The position numbers and the translations under genes were made by a program. From Polyangiaceae bacterium (lineage in GTDB: Bacteria; Myxococcota_A; Polyangia; Polyangiales; Polyangiaceae), in assembly GCA_029261965.1 (NCBI GenBank), contig JAJDAH010000034.1, positions 1 to 35,039 on the forward strand: a DNA stretch of 35,039 bases, written 5' to 3'. The notes below the pieces were generated by a model that saw nothing but the letters and a program-made list of their open reading frames with translations, did not search any database and had not been told where the DNA came from. Numbering within the stretch: position 1 is the first letter of the stretch; each line of letters begins with the position of its first letter. Below, piece after piece: positions 1 through 7,972 of this stretch.

Positions 1-391
1 CGCGCGAGGCCAAACCGGTAGCGCTCTTGTCGGCGTCCATCGGGATCACGCTGACGTCGGGCGGCGCCGGCGGCGCGGCTTTGGGAGCGGGCTGGCCGAC
101 GATGCCGGTGGCGCCGGACTCCTGCATCACCTGCGTATAAGAAGCCACGCGGCCGTCCTGGTGATGGCAGTGGTTGCGATGGCAGCGTATCCACCCGGGC
201 GGTGGATTGTTCGGATCGAACAGCACCTCTTTTTTTGCTGACGCCGCGGGGGCGGCGGCAGCCGTTGGCGCTGCGCTCTTGGCCGGCGCCGACGACTTTT
301 CGGGATTGACTTGGCACGCGCCGAACAAGACCACGGCGAACCCCGCGCCAACCGGGGACACGGCCCCCGCCACGCGCTTTCGCGTTTCCAT
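1..391 (-). CDS. Lipoprotein, probable FKBP-type peptidyl-prolyl isomerase (N-terminal part)
   Basis: The gene runs off the left edge; about 130 N-terminal residues are present. It starts at the ATG at 391, and the frame stays open to base 1. A short N-terminal segment ending in the lipobox VLFGAC predicts a lipoprotein. An Ala/Pro linker follows, then a small His/Cys motif (CHRNHCHH), and the fragment ends in IPMDADKSATGLASR. In secreted FKBP-type isomerases a stretch like this sits just before the catalytic FKBP domain (compare the usual TASGLAYKVL). The isomerase assignment is inferred from that boundary alone, because the domain itself is outside the window. The gene lies 42 bases downstream of the cupin lipoprotein on the same strand, so the two are probably co-transcribed. 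Confidence 0.55.
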   Translation of the reverse strand, partial: METRKRVAGAVSPVGAGFAVVLFGACQVNPEKSSAPAKSAAPTAAAAPAASAKKEVLFDPNNPPPGWIRCHRNHCHHQDGRVASYTQVMQESGATGIVGQPAPKAAPPAPPDVSVIPMDADKSATGLASR

Positions 392-433
392 CGGAATTCT
401 CACGCCCGCATCATAAGCGAACCCGGCCGAGAC

Positions 434-1534
434 TCACGGGCTCTTCGGAGCGGTTTTTCCGGCAGGCGGCGCGGCCGCAGGTTTGGCTGGCTGGTCGGCC
501 TTTGGCGCCGGCGCGTCCTTCTTCTCCGCCTTGGCCTTTTCCTCGGCGGCGATTTTCGCGTAGCGCTGCTCGGGTCCGGACGGCGTGAACACCCGGATGA
601 CCAGGGCCGGGTCATTTCCGCTGGCGACGAACGCGTGCTTCTGGCCCTTGGGGATGTTCATGATCGAGCCGGCTTTGACCGCGTGGTCCTTACCGGCGAG
701 CGTGAAGGTGCCCGCCCCTTGCAGGATGCCGACATGCTCCCACGACTCGTCGTGTGCGTGCTCGGGGATGCGGCCGTTCACACCGAGCTGTCCGACGTCC
801 AGGCTTGCCTCCGGCGCGCCCTCCCCGCCGAAGACGACCCGTGAGTGATAGACTCCGCCGCCCCAGGCGATGTCCTCCACATCAGCGAGCTTCTTGACCT
901 CCACCTTCCCCTTGCGTCGTCGCCAACGCACGGCGAACGGTTTTTCTTCGGCTTGATCGAGTGCGTACTGAATCGAGACTTCGCTGGTCACCAAAATCAG
1001 CGCGATGGTGACGTCTTCGGTGAACGCCCGCAGGGTGATCCCTGCGCCCGGGGCTCGCATCGCCGACCAGACACCGAGCTTGCTGGCCCCACCGCCCTCT
1101 TCACGATTCATCAGAGCTTCCCCTTTGAGCACCACACCCAACACCGTGAAGTCCTTGTTCCGCGGAATGTTGAGCGAGCGCCCCTTCTTGATTGAGTGGG
1201 CCCAAATCGCAGCCGCGGTGACGTCCCCAGTGGGTAGACCCGCGCCGAACTCGTCCTTCGGCAACCACTTCTTCAGCTGACACGAGGTCTCGGGGCATTC
1301 GAAGGTGCGTTGGAGCACCACGGGTGGCGTGTCGGGAAGCGCACCGTCTAGGGGAGTCGCTGGCGGAGGTGGTGGTGGTTTTGCCGGTGCGGGCTTGGCC
1401 GCCGCGGTCGGCGTGGGCGCAGCGGCCGTGGGAGCCGGAGCCTCCGCTGCAGCGGGTGCCGGCGGCGCTCCGCAGCCAAAAGCAAAAAACGTCGCAGCGA
1501 ACGACGCGGTGCCCAGACGCGATATCGAATTCAT
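434..1534 (-). CDS. Bicupin-like lipoprotein
   Basis: A 366-residue protein that begins with a lipoprotein signal (lipobox FAFGC, Cys21). A long Ala/Pro linker covers residues 22-65. Two cupin-like halves follow. The C-terminal half (about 230-320) has the cupin metal motif: His259 and His261 in PEHAHDE, Glu266, and His300 in PKGQKHAF. The N-terminal half (about 70-190) looks like a degenerate cupin without the His pair. A Lys/Ala/Pro-rich tail ends the protein. Cupins bind a metal and do very varied chemistry or sense ligands; no substrate can be assigned. The protein should sit in the periplasm or on the outer membrane. The neighbouring isomerase-like lipoprotein downstream suggests an envelope operon. 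Confidence 0.8.
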   Translation of the reverse strand: MNSISRLGTASFAATFFAFGCGAPPAPAAAEAPAPTAAAPTPTAAAKPAPAKPPPPPPATPLDGALPDTPPVVLQRTFECPETSCQLKKWLPKDEFGAGLPTGDVTAAAIWAHSIKKGRSLNIPRNKDFTVLGVVLKGEALMNREEGGGASKLGVWSAMRAPGAGITLRAFTEDVTIALILVTSEVSIQYALDQAEEKPFAVRWRRRKGKVEVKKLADVEDIAWGGGVYHSRVVFGGEGAPEASLDVGQLGVNGRIPEHAHDESWEHVGILQGAGTFTLAGKDHAVKAGSIMNIPKGQKHAFVASGNDPALVIRVFTPSGPEQRYAKIAAEEKAKAEKKDAPAPKADQPAKPAAAPPAGKTAPKSP

Positions 1535-1850
1535 GCCCTACTCGAAGTCATCCACCGTCCGAGGTCAATAGCGCGAACTAGACGCTTCTTCTGCGCCCGG
1601 ACGCTGAGCCTCGGGGATTTCGAATGGTACGGGCTGGCAGTCCGCGGAGGTTCCGGTCGGTGCGCGCGGGATTCGCCCGTCACGATTGAGTCACGGCTCG
1701 ACGAGTATGGGTGTTGTTGCGGCGCCGGGACTGCAAGCGTCGTAGACTCGATGATCGGGCCTCTCGCAAGCCCGACAGCTCGATGAACGAACGATTCGAC
1801 ATTGTAGATTGCCTGGCGGCGCTTTGCGTTCGTCGCGGTTCGGTGAGCCA
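1535..1850. other. Intergenic region without a recognisable gene
   Basis: This 316-base divergent gap separates the cupin gene (minus) from the RRM gene (plus), so promoters for both must lie here. I could not identify a convincing -35/-10 or sigma-54 pair. The small open frames crossing it have no recognisable motifs. Confidence 0.5.
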
Positions 1851-2132
1851 GTGAGCCATCGACTTTTTGTCGGCGGCATGAGCCGGAACACGAGCCGCAC
1901 GGATCTACGCGGAGCTTTCGAGCAGTTCGGCATCGTGAACGAGGTCCAGATCATCCTTCACGCGGTATCTGGGGAATCCCGGGGCTTTGGTTTCGTCGTT
2001 TTCGCCGAGGCCGACGAGGCGAATGCGGCACGCGCGGCCATGGATGGGATCGAGCTCGACGGAAAAGTACTCCGCGTGGATGAATCGGCTGAGCGCTTGG
2101 AGAACGATGGCGGCCAGAATCGACGATATTGA
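1851..2132 (+). CDS. Single-RRM RNA-binding protein
   Basis: A 93-residue protein made of one RNA recognition motif. RNP2 is LFVGGM (residues 5-10). RNP1 is RGFGFVVF (residues 44-51), with the aromatic residues that stack on RNA bases. The arrangement matches the small Rbp-type proteins known from cyanobacteria and myxobacteria, which bind RNA and often take part in cold or stress responses. The frame is open back to a TTG at 1809, but the GTG at 1851 puts the start two residues before the conserved HRLFVGG strand, which fits the family better. The gene after it begins 34 bases downstream on the same strand. Confidence 0.85.
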   Translation: MSHRLFVGGMSRNTSRTDLRGAFEQFGIVNEVQIILHAVSGESRGFGFVVFAEADEANAARAAMDGIELDGKVLRVDESAERLENDGGQNRRY

Positions 2133-2166
2133 CTCGCACCATCGCTCTCCGAGGAGGGACCCAGTC

Positions 2167-2529
2167 ATGACGAAGCCGAACCCGCAACATCCCGCCAGAA
2201 TTCTGATGCTCGCCTGGAGCACGGTTCGCCTCGACGCCATTCGCGCAGCCGTTCGGGCGGCTGTGGCCGAGCTCGTCGAGCCGCCCCGCGAGGACACGCT
2301 CGTGTGCCCTTCCACGGGAGAAGAGCGATTCGCAAGCGACCCGATCGGCGCAGCGCTCGAGACCTGCTGTCAGGAGCTACGCGAGGAGTGCGGTATGCCC
2401 ACGACGGCGGGAACGATCTCGAAGCACTCCGACGACCCCAAGTGGCTGGAGAGCTACGCCGGTGCCCTCGACCGATACCGCGACGTGGCGGGCGCTGCTC
2501 TCATCCGCTCGTTCGGCACATCGACATGA
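2167..2529 (+). CDS. Hypothetical protein, 120 residues
   Basis: I do not recognise the family. The ATG at 2167 is preceded by a good Shine-Dalgarno sequence (GAGGAGGG), so the gene is probably real. It is soluble, with no signal peptide or membrane segment. The N-terminal half is helical and Ala/Val-rich, and three Cys residues (in LVCPS, ETCCQ) and EECG lie in the middle. It follows the RRM gene by 34 bases and may be co-transcribed with it. Confidence 0.6.
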   Translation: MTKPNPQHPARILMLAWSTVRLDAIRAAVRAAVAELVEPPREDTLVCPSTGEERFASDPIGAALETCCQELREECGMPTTAGTISKHSDDPKWLESYAGALDRYRDVAGAALIRSFGTST

Positions 2530-2583
2530 GCGTCGTTCGGGCCGGCAAAGTCGTGATTGCGCCGGTTCGACTCGGGCGACGTC

Positions 2584-3291
2584 CTACTGTCGTTCGGCGA
2601 GGTCGATGAGCAGGATCTCCGACTCTGCGCGAGCCGTGAATGACGCTGCGTGCTCGGCCGTCACACCGGCGCCGTCACCCTCGACGAGAACGACGTCGGC
2701 GAGGGCCAACTCCCCCTGAACGACGTGGAGCCACGCGGTTCGCCCCTGCGTGAGCTCGTGAACGACATGTGCCCCGGGGCGCAGCATGGCGGAGTACACC
2801 ACGGCGTCCTCGGGCACGAGCAAGGATCCATTTCGGGCGTCTGGCGAGGCGACGACGCAAAGCCCACCCCGGCGGTCCGCGGCGCTGAAGCGCTTTTGCG
2901 CGTGCCTCGGCTCCGAGTCGGACGCCGAGGCGCGCAGCCGGACCTCGAAGATGTGTGCCCAATGGGTGCGCGACACGTTCGTGCGCGTGTGGTGAGCTCC
3001 GCGTCCGACGGTCATGTGCTGGAACTCCCCCGCGTGGATGATCCCCGTGCGGCCCAATGAATCGTCGTACGCGAGCCCACCCTCACGAACGTAGGTCACC
3101 ACCTCGGCGTCGCGACCTGGGTAGCGCGGCGCCTCCGCACCCGGTCCGAGACGACTTTCATCGAGGACCTCGATCGCCCCGAAGCCGTTCGCGCGCGGGC
3201 CCGCTCCGTCCCGCTCGGAGAAGGTGCACCAGACCTCTACCTCGCTGCGTTGGGTGTGACCTCGCTCGGCGGATCGGCAGACCGAGATCAT
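2584..3291 (-). CDS. Pirin family protein with degenerate metal site
   Basis: A 235-residue bicupin of the pirin/YhhW type, complete from the N-terminal AERGH to the C-terminal ILLIDLAE. YhhW and pirins bind iron through His57, His59, His101 and Glu103 and can show quercetin dioxygenase activity. This protein can be aligned to YhhW without gaps from the TYV-EG strand to GAHHTRTN. The four ligand positions read Tyr57, Gly59, His101 and Arg103, so only one ligand remains. It therefore probably cannot hold the metal in the usual way and may be structural or regulatory. It is transcribed divergently from the sigma-54 activator at 3544, and a near-consensus sigma-54 promoter lies about 105 bases upstream of its ATG. 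Confidence 0.88.
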   Translation of the reverse strand: MISVCRSAERGHTQRSEVEVWCTFSERDGAGPRANGFGAIEVLDESRLGPGAEAPRYPGRDAEVVTYVREGGLAYDDSLGRTGIIHAGEFQHMTVGRGAHHTRTNVSRTHWAHIFEVRLRASASDSEPRHAQKRFSAADRRGGLCVVASPDARNGSLLVPEDAVVYSAMLRPGAHVVHELTQGRTAWLHVVQGELALADVVLVEGDGAGVTAEHAASFTARAESEILLIDLAERQ

Positions 3292-3395
3292 GGGTTCATT
3301 TCGGCGGTGAGCATGTCGCCCCCGAGAGCAAGAAGCCTCCTTCGACGTGGGATCTTGTCGTGTGCATCAATCGAGTCGCCTTCGAGACTCGTTGG

Positions 3396-3412
3396 AGCAA
3401 GCATCGAGCCAA
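3396..3412 (-). promoter_or_regulatory. Sigma-54 (-24/-12) promoter for the pirin gene
   Basis: On the minus strand the sequence is TTGGCTCGATGCTTGCT. The consensus is YTGGCACGNNNNTTGCW, so there is a single mismatch, and the essential GG and GC are 12 bases apart. Transcription would start near 3385 and read into the pirin gene (ATG at 3291). The adjacent divergent gene encodes a sigma-54 activator, which makes functional use likely. Confidence 0.7.
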
Positions 3413-3496
3413 GATCCGGTGCAGTGCGAGTTGAAGTAAGCCGCAAATGTGGGTTGCCGGTTCATAGTCGGCGCTCAGCACGGCTGCGCTCCTCGC

Positions 3497-3534
3497 CAAC
3501 CCAATCGAAATGAAGCAGGCTACATCAAAATGAC
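3497..3534. promoter_or_regulatory. Possible upstream activator sites (two copies)
   Basis: On the minus strand two similar elements lie 20 bases apart: TTCATTTCGATT (within 3504-3515) and GTCATTTTGATG (3523-3534). They are about 120-150 bases upstream of the predicted sigma-54 start, the usual place for enhancer sites of XylR-type activators. They also end just before the activator gene's own start codon, so autoregulation is possible. A third copy lies at 6908-6919. Confidence 0.4.
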
Positions 3535-3543
3535 TGAGTAGCC

Positions 3544-5196
3544 GTGCGCGTCGAGGACCTACATCACAAGGAGCTTCTAGAGCTCGACCCAGAGGGAGGG
3601 GTGATCCGTTTTGCTGGGCGGCGGGCGCTCCTTCTCGACGCCGTCGCCATGGGGGTTTTGCGACAGTGCCTCGTCGATAATTTCGGCGTGACGGCCGCCC
3701 GTGCAGTGCTCACGCAGTTCGGATTCGCCCACGGCTGGCGCATGGCGGCCGCCATGCGAGAAGAATTCAAGTGGGCGGACGACGAAGAATGGCGTCGTGC
3801 CGGTTCACGCATCCACACCCTCGAGGGACTGTTCCTCGCCCAGCCCGGAAGCGAGGACCCGCTCACCAAGACGGGGGCGATGCTGCTCGCCTCTTACGAA
3901 GCAGAGCAGCATCTTCTGCAGTTCGGTCGCTCGGATTCGCCGGTGTGCTGGACCATCAGCGGCCTCACGAGCGGTTATGTGAGTCACACCACCGGCAAGG
4001 ATATTTACGTCCTCGAAGATCGCTGCCTCGGACAAGGTCATGCGGCGTGCCACCTCTTGGGTCGTACGCGCGAAGAGTGGGGCGATGAACGCGCCGAGGA
4101 GCTAGCGTTCTTCGACTCTCGGCGCCTCGCGGAATGTCTCGACGTGTCGCTCGGCAATCTCACGAAGGCTTTGAGGGCAGCCGAGGAAAAGGTTCAAGCT
4201 CACCGTCAGGCGCTGGTGCGCGTGGCGCCAGATGTAGAGGAGCCGCTTAGAATCGTCGCAAAGAGCCCCGAGATGCAGGCAATCGTGGATCTGGCACGGC
4301 GTGTGGCGCAGGTAGATGCCACAGTGCTCATCACGGGGGAAAGTGGAGTTGGCAAGGAGCGGATCGCGCGGCTCGTCCACGACGAGTCGACGCGCGCGGC
4401 CGGGCCGTTCATCGCCGTCAACTGCGGCGCCATCGCCGAGACCCTCCTCGAGAGCGAGCTGTTTGGGCACAAGCGAGGCGCGTTCACCGGCGCGGTCTCG
4501 GATCGCCCTGGGCTGTTCGAAGCAGCCAGCCACGGAACACTACTGCTGGACGAGATCGGTGAGGTTTCTGCCGGCATGCAGGTCAAGCTCCTGCGAGCGC
4601 TTCAGGAGCGGGAGATCCGTCGGGTTGGAGAAAACAAGAGTCGCGCGGTGGATGTACGCGTGCTTGCAGCGACCAATCGAGACCTCGCCGACAGCGTGGA
4701 TGGCGGCGCGCTCCGGCGGGATCTGTACTACCGGCTGAAAGTCGTCGAGCTGCACGTTCCGCCGCTGCGCGATCGCAAGGATGACATCCTGCCGCTCGCC
4801 CGCGTATTGCTGGCGGACGCGGCGCTTCGCATGGGTCGCAAGGTCTCGGGTCTTGCCCCGCGCGCTGCCGACCAGCTCGTACGCTACAAGTGGCCAGGCA
4901 ACGTGCGTGAGTTGGAGAACGCCATGGAGCGCGCGGTTGCGCTAACGCGTAGTGCTCGAGTGGACCTCGAAGATCTGCCCGAGGAGATCCGCAGCGCCGC
5001 CGCTAAGCCGGTGCCCAATGGGGGAACGGCGCGACCGCTCAGCGAAGTAGAAAAGGAGCACATCCTCGCGATTTTGGAGCTCAACGGCGGAAACCAGACG
5101 CGCACCGCCGAGCAGCTACAAATCGGCTCCGCCACCCTGTATCGCAAGCTCAAGAGCTACGGATTGATCGCCGATAGGCCGGCGGTTCGGCGTTAA
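3544..5196 (+). CDS. XylR/DmpR-type sigma-54-dependent activator
   Basis: A 550-residue enhancer-binding protein. Residues 1-110 resemble the XylR N-terminal domain and residues 110-175 the V4R ligand-binding domain, with Cys135, Cys161 and Cys169 as likely zinc ligands as in DmpR. Such domains sense small, often aromatic, effectors. Residues 240-470 are the AAA+ ATPase: Walker A GESGVGKE (265-272), the sigma-54 contact loop GAFTGA (312-317), Walker B LLLDEIGE (333-340), RRDLYYRL (391-398) and WPGNVREL (450-457). Residues 505-540 form a Fis-type HTH. It should remodel the sigma-54 holoenzyme at -24/-12 promoters after binding upstream sites. The start is a GTG at 3544 without a clear ribosome site. 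Likely targets are the divergent pirin gene and perhaps the OmpA-like operon. Confidence 0.93.
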   Translation: MRVEDLHHKELLELDPEGGVIRFAGRRALLLDAVAMGVLRQCLVDNFGVTAARAVLTQFGFAHGWRMAAAMREEFKWADDEEWRRAGSRIHTLEGLFLAQPGSEDPLTKTGAMLLASYEAEQHLLQFGRSDSPVCWTISGLTSGYVSHTTGKDIYVLEDRCLGQGHAACHLLGRTREEWGDERAEELAFFDSRRLAECLDVSLGNLTKALRAAEEKVQAHRQALVRVAPDVEEPLRIVAKSPEMQAIVDLARRVAQVDATVLITGESGVGKERIARLVHDESTRAAGPFIAVNCGAIAETLLESELFGHKRGAFTGAVSDRPGLFEAASHGTLLLDEIGEVSAGMQVKLLRALQEREIRRVGENKSRAVDVRVLAATNRDLADSVDGGALRRDLYYRLKVVELHVPPLRDRKDDILPLARVLLADAALRMGRKVSGLAPRAADQLVRYKWPGNVRELENAMERAVALTRSARVDLEDLPEEIRSAAAKPVPNGGTARPLSEVEKEHILAILELNGGNQTRTAEQLQIGSATLYRKLKSYGLIADRPAVRR

Positions 5197-5211
5197 CTCC
5201 CCTACGGGGAG
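5197..5211. terminator. GC hairpin between convergent genes
   Basis: CTCCCC-TAC-GGGGAG forms a perfect six-pair stem with a three-base loop. It lies directly after the activator stop codon and overlaps the stop codon of the convergent DUF3494 gene. There is no T-tract on either side, so termination is only suggested by the position. Confidence 0.35.
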
Positions 5212-6143
5212 GGCTGGACTACGGCGCTGCCGTCGATGCTCACCGCGGTTTGCGCAAACAACCGGCCATTGATCGAGGCGCCGGTATGTAGCGTGGCCGA
5301 TGTCTGCGTCATCACGATGCCTTCGACATGTGCGGTCGTGCCGACATCCACGAGTCCAGCTACCTGCCAGAAAACGTTCTTCGAGCTCGCCCCACCGCTC
5401 AGCTGCACTTTGGCCGCGCTACCGACCGTCAGGTCCTGTGCGATCTGAAAAATCCAGACGTCCGTTGCGCTGCCGGTGAGAGTGACGTCTGTCGGGATCA
5501 ACAGGCCGGTTCCCCACTTGTAAACGTCGGGTGACAGGGTCATGCCGCCGACGTTTCCGGCACCCAGCTCCGTGACGCCGGGTGCGCGCCCGGCCGCATC
5601 GGTGAATGCGAGCTCCATGTCTCCCACGGCGGTCGTCAAATTGGAGGGCGTCGGTGGGGCGTAGTCGGCGGCATACAGCATTCCGCTGACTTGGAGTGAG
5701 GTTGAAAACACGTTGGTGGGATCCGCGCTCAACGAGAATCCCGTGATGAAGGTAGCGGCGGCGGGGCTGACCCCTACGTTCCCTGTGATCGCGGAGGTCG
5801 GTACCGTGGAGACAGCGCTCTTCGCGAGGATTACGAAGTTGCCGGAAGCACCGAGGTTTACGGGTAGCCTAGATCCCGCGCCAGAACCGCCTGCCTGACC
5901 AGCGTTGCCGCTCGTGCCCGCGGTACCACCCGTGCCGGGGTTGCCGCCGGTGGCTGCGTTGCCGCCCGTGCCTGCGTTGCCACCCGTGCCGGCGCTGCCC
6001 GACGCACCTCCAAAACCGGACGTGTCCCCGCTGTCGGAGATACCTCCGCTGCCGGAGCCCGAGTCTGCCTTCGAGGCGTCGACGCCTCCGTTGCTCGAGC
6101 AGCCAACCGCGAGCAAGAGGACGAACGAAAAATGCTTTTGCAT
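5202..6143 (-). CDS. DUF3494 ice-binding-like lipoprotein
   Basis: A 313-residue protein with a lipoprotein signal (lipobox LAVGC, Cys15) and a Gly/Ala/Thr/Ser-rich linker (about 20-92) with repeated GTGG units. The DUF3494 domain follows (about 93-313). Diagnostic segments are NFVILAKSAVSTVPTSAITG, NVGVSPAAATFITGFSLSAD and the end ASINGRLFAQTAVSIDG. DUF3494 domains fold as a beta-solenoid; several bind ice, while others act as adhesins or surface proteins. Ice binding is not certain here. The gene follows the OmpA-like gene by 65 bases on the same strand and is probably in its operon. A surface role anchored by the OmpA-like partner is an inference. Confidence 0.88.
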   Translation of the reverse strand: MQKHFSFVLLLAVGCSSNGGVDASKADSGSGSGGISDSGDTSGFGGASGSAGTGGNAGTGGNAATGGNPGTGGTAGTSGNAGQAGGSGAGSRLPVNLGASGNFVILAKSAVSTVPTSAITGNVGVSPAAATFITGFSLSADPTNVFSTSLQVSGMLYAADYAPPTPSNLTTAVGDMELAFTDAAGRAPGVTELGAGNVGGMTLSPDVYKWGTGLLIPTDVTLTGSATDVWIFQIAQDLTVGSAAKVQLSGGASSKNVFWQVAGLVDVGTTAHVEGIVMTQTSATLHTGASINGRLFAQTAVSIDGSAVVQPSP

Positions 6144-6208
6144 GATGAAAAATTTCTCCTCGCAACGTCGCGCTGCGGGTCTGATGGGGACGGATCCTCG
6201 CTACGGGA

Positions 6209-6751
6209 TCAGCGTTCGCCGAGCCTCACGTCGACCCGGCGGTCCTTCGCCCAACTGCTGATGTCGGTGCCCGTGGCGTCCATTTCGCCCCGCGAGGAGG
6301 AAGACATGCGTTCGCCCATCAAACCCTTCGCGACGAGAAGGCCTTCGATGGCGCTCGCGCGGCGGCCGCCGAGCGCCAGGTTGTACTCGTCGCTCCCACG
6401 TGGGTCGGCGTGCCCGACGAGCAACATTTGCTCTTTCCCGAGCGAGCCAGAGGTGAAGCAGGTAGCCAGCTGACTCAGCACGGTGTCGAACCTGAAATCG
6501 ACTCTCGAGGAGTTGTAGGCGAAAAACGCGTCCGTCTCGGAGATCCCACACGCCTCTCGGATGTTCCTCGAGATCTTCAGGTCGCCTGCCGTCGCTTCTT
6601 CATCGGATTGGGTAGCTACTTTGGTGGCCGAGGCCATGTTGTCCGACGGTTCGGAGGCGGAGGGAGAGGTGGGAGGGGTCCTTGATGGCGAAGCACACGC
6701 CATCGCGAGCACCAGGCAGGTGCCTGTTGCAACAATGCAGGAACGTTTCAT
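6209..6751 (-). CDS. OmpA-family lipoprotein (Pal-like)
   Basis: A 180-residue protein with lipobox LAMAC (Cys19), a Ser/Pro linker, and a C-terminal OmpA-like domain (about 75-180). The peptidoglycan-binding signature is LLVGHADPRGSDEYNLALGGRRA-like (about 111-133), with the Asp and Arg that bind diaminopimelate. It should tether the outer membrane to the cell wall. It is the first gene of a probable two-gene unit with the DUF3494 protein. A weaker sigma-54-type promoter (6818-6834) lies about 70 bases upstream of the ATG. Confidence 0.87.
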   Translation of the reverse strand: MKRSCIVATGTCLVLAMACASPSRTPPTSPSASEPSDNMASATKVATQSDEEATAGDLKISRNIREACGISETDAFFAYNSSRVDFRFDTVLSQLATCFTSGSLGKEQMLLVGHADPRGSDEYNLALGGRRASAIEGLLVAKGLMGERMSSSSRGEMDATGTDISSWAKDRRVDVRLGER

Positions 6752-6817
6752 CTAGCAAGCCTTTCTTCGTTCGATCCGCGCCAGCGGCGGCCGTCGAACG
6801 GCGTTGATTGTGCCCAA

Positions 6818-6834
6818 TGCATGTTGTGTGCCGA
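6818..6834 (-). promoter_or_regulatory. Candidate sigma-54 promoter for the OmpA-DUF3494 unit
   Basis: The minus strand reads TCGGCACACAACATGCA. It keeps GG at -24, GC at -12 and the exact 12-base spacing, with three mismatches to YTGGCACGNNNNTTGCW. It is weaker than the pirin promoter but well placed upstream of the ATG at 6751. Confidence 0.4.
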
Positions 6835-6904
6835 ACGATGCGGGCCCGTAGCAACGCACTTTCGTCTCGAGCCGCGTATGGATTCACTCGAATCGATGTG
6901 GCCG

Positions 6905-6925
6905 TGCTTCATTTTGATTGAGTAG
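6905..6925 (+). promoter_or_regulatory. Copy of the motif seen upstream of the pirin promoter
   Basis: The core TTCATTTTGATTG (6908-6920) matches the element at 3497-3517, with 18 of 21 bases shared over the longer match. It lies about 75-90 bases upstream of the candidate sigma-54 promoter, but in the opposite orientation to the pirin case. It may be an activator site. Confidence 0.35.
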
Positions 6926-6993
6926 AGCGGCTGCTCGAATCGAACGGACAAGCCAAGCATGCGGCGCGGCTCGGGCCCTATCTCGATCGCTGA

Positions 6994-7881
6994 TCATGCC
7001 CCGGGATCACCCGGCGCGGCGAGCTTGGGAGACGGTCGCACGTCCGAGCAGCACCGGAAGCCGATCTGGACCTGGTGGAAATGTTCGTCGTGACCGACCG
7101 TCGTCGCGCGGCAGCGATTTCGTAGCGGACCCCACCATCCTCCCTTGCCCGCCGAACGGAAGGGGACGACACCTCGCGGGTCGTGGGTCCACTCGCCGAC
7201 GTTGCCCGTCATGTTGTGAACCCCGAAGGCGCTGACACATCCGGGGTCTTCGGTAACGGGTCGCCGTTGGTCGATGAGCTTCCCCTTCTCGAGCAGGTCG
7301 TATTGGTCGATGTGGCACAAATCCGACCTGCGCTCGTAGCCATAGGGGTAGGGGAGCCAGTCCGGTCCCTCACACGCAAAAGTCCATTCGTCAGTGCCAC
7401 AAAGCCGCTTGCTCGACTCATTGCAGAGTCTGGTCGCTTCCCGCCAGGACACGTCCGAGCGCGGAATCGTCTGACCCAACCCCGTGTACTCGTCGCGGTC
7501 GATGCAGAACTTCATTCGCCGCTCGGGTACCGCACACTCAGCGTCTTCGCTGTAACGCGCACACCGTCGCGTAACGGCTTGCTCTGGGTCGAGCCACTTC
7601 ATGCAGCGGCGTTCGCCTCCGCGCAGTTGCGGGCAATGGTCGCCCTCGACACGAGCCATGTCCTCGGGGCAGGTGTCTCCATCCCCGACGGACGACACCA
7701 GCGTCGCCGGTAACGTTGCGGGCGCCGATGGCGTTGTTTCCACCGAGATCAGTTCCGTGGCATCCACGATGACAGTGCTCGTGTGGCACTCGGGAGCAGG
7801 AGGTTCCGTCGAGCCGCAAGCAAGGATCGGCCACGCAAGCAGCGCAAGCGCCACGCGGGGGAGCGGTCTTCGCGACCACAT
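6994..7881 (-). CDS. SUMF1/FGE-domain lipoprotein
   Basis: A 295-residue lipoprotein (lipobox PILAC, Cys22) with a formylglycine-generating-enzyme-type domain from about residue 70. Signatures include EATRLCNESSKRLCGTDEWTFAC, FGVHNMTGNVGEWT and the terminal IGFRCC. True FGE enzymes use a pair of Cys residues spaced CX4C. Here the corresponding stretch is GPLRNRC, so one of the pair is missing. Formylglycine formation is therefore unlikely, and the domain may serve as a binding or structural fold, as in many myxobacterial paralogues. The protein is very Cys-rich, which fits disulfide bonding outside the cytoplasm. It lies 91 bases downstream of the Hsp20-like gene on the same strand. Confidence 0.85.
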   Translation of the reverse strand: MWSRRPLPRVALALLAWPILACGSTEPPAPECHTSTVIVDATELISVETTPSAPATLPATLVSSVGDGDTCPEDMARVEGDHCPQLRGGERRCMKWLDPEQAVTRRCARYSEDAECAVPERRMKFCIDRDEYTGLGQTIPRSDVSWREATRLCNESSKRLCGTDEWTFACEGPDWLPYPYGYERRSDLCHIDQYDLLEKGKLIDQRRPVTEDPGCVSAFGVHNMTGNVGEWTHDPRGVVPFRSAGKGGWWGPLRNRCRATTVGHDEHFHQVQIGFRCCSDVRPSPKLAAPGDPGA

Positions 7882-7972
7882 GATCGAATCCTTCCCGGAC
7901 CGACGGTGCCTTTAGGACGCGTCGAGATCCGTCTTCAACGTAACCACGATTGGCGTCTCCGCCGCCGGCGCA

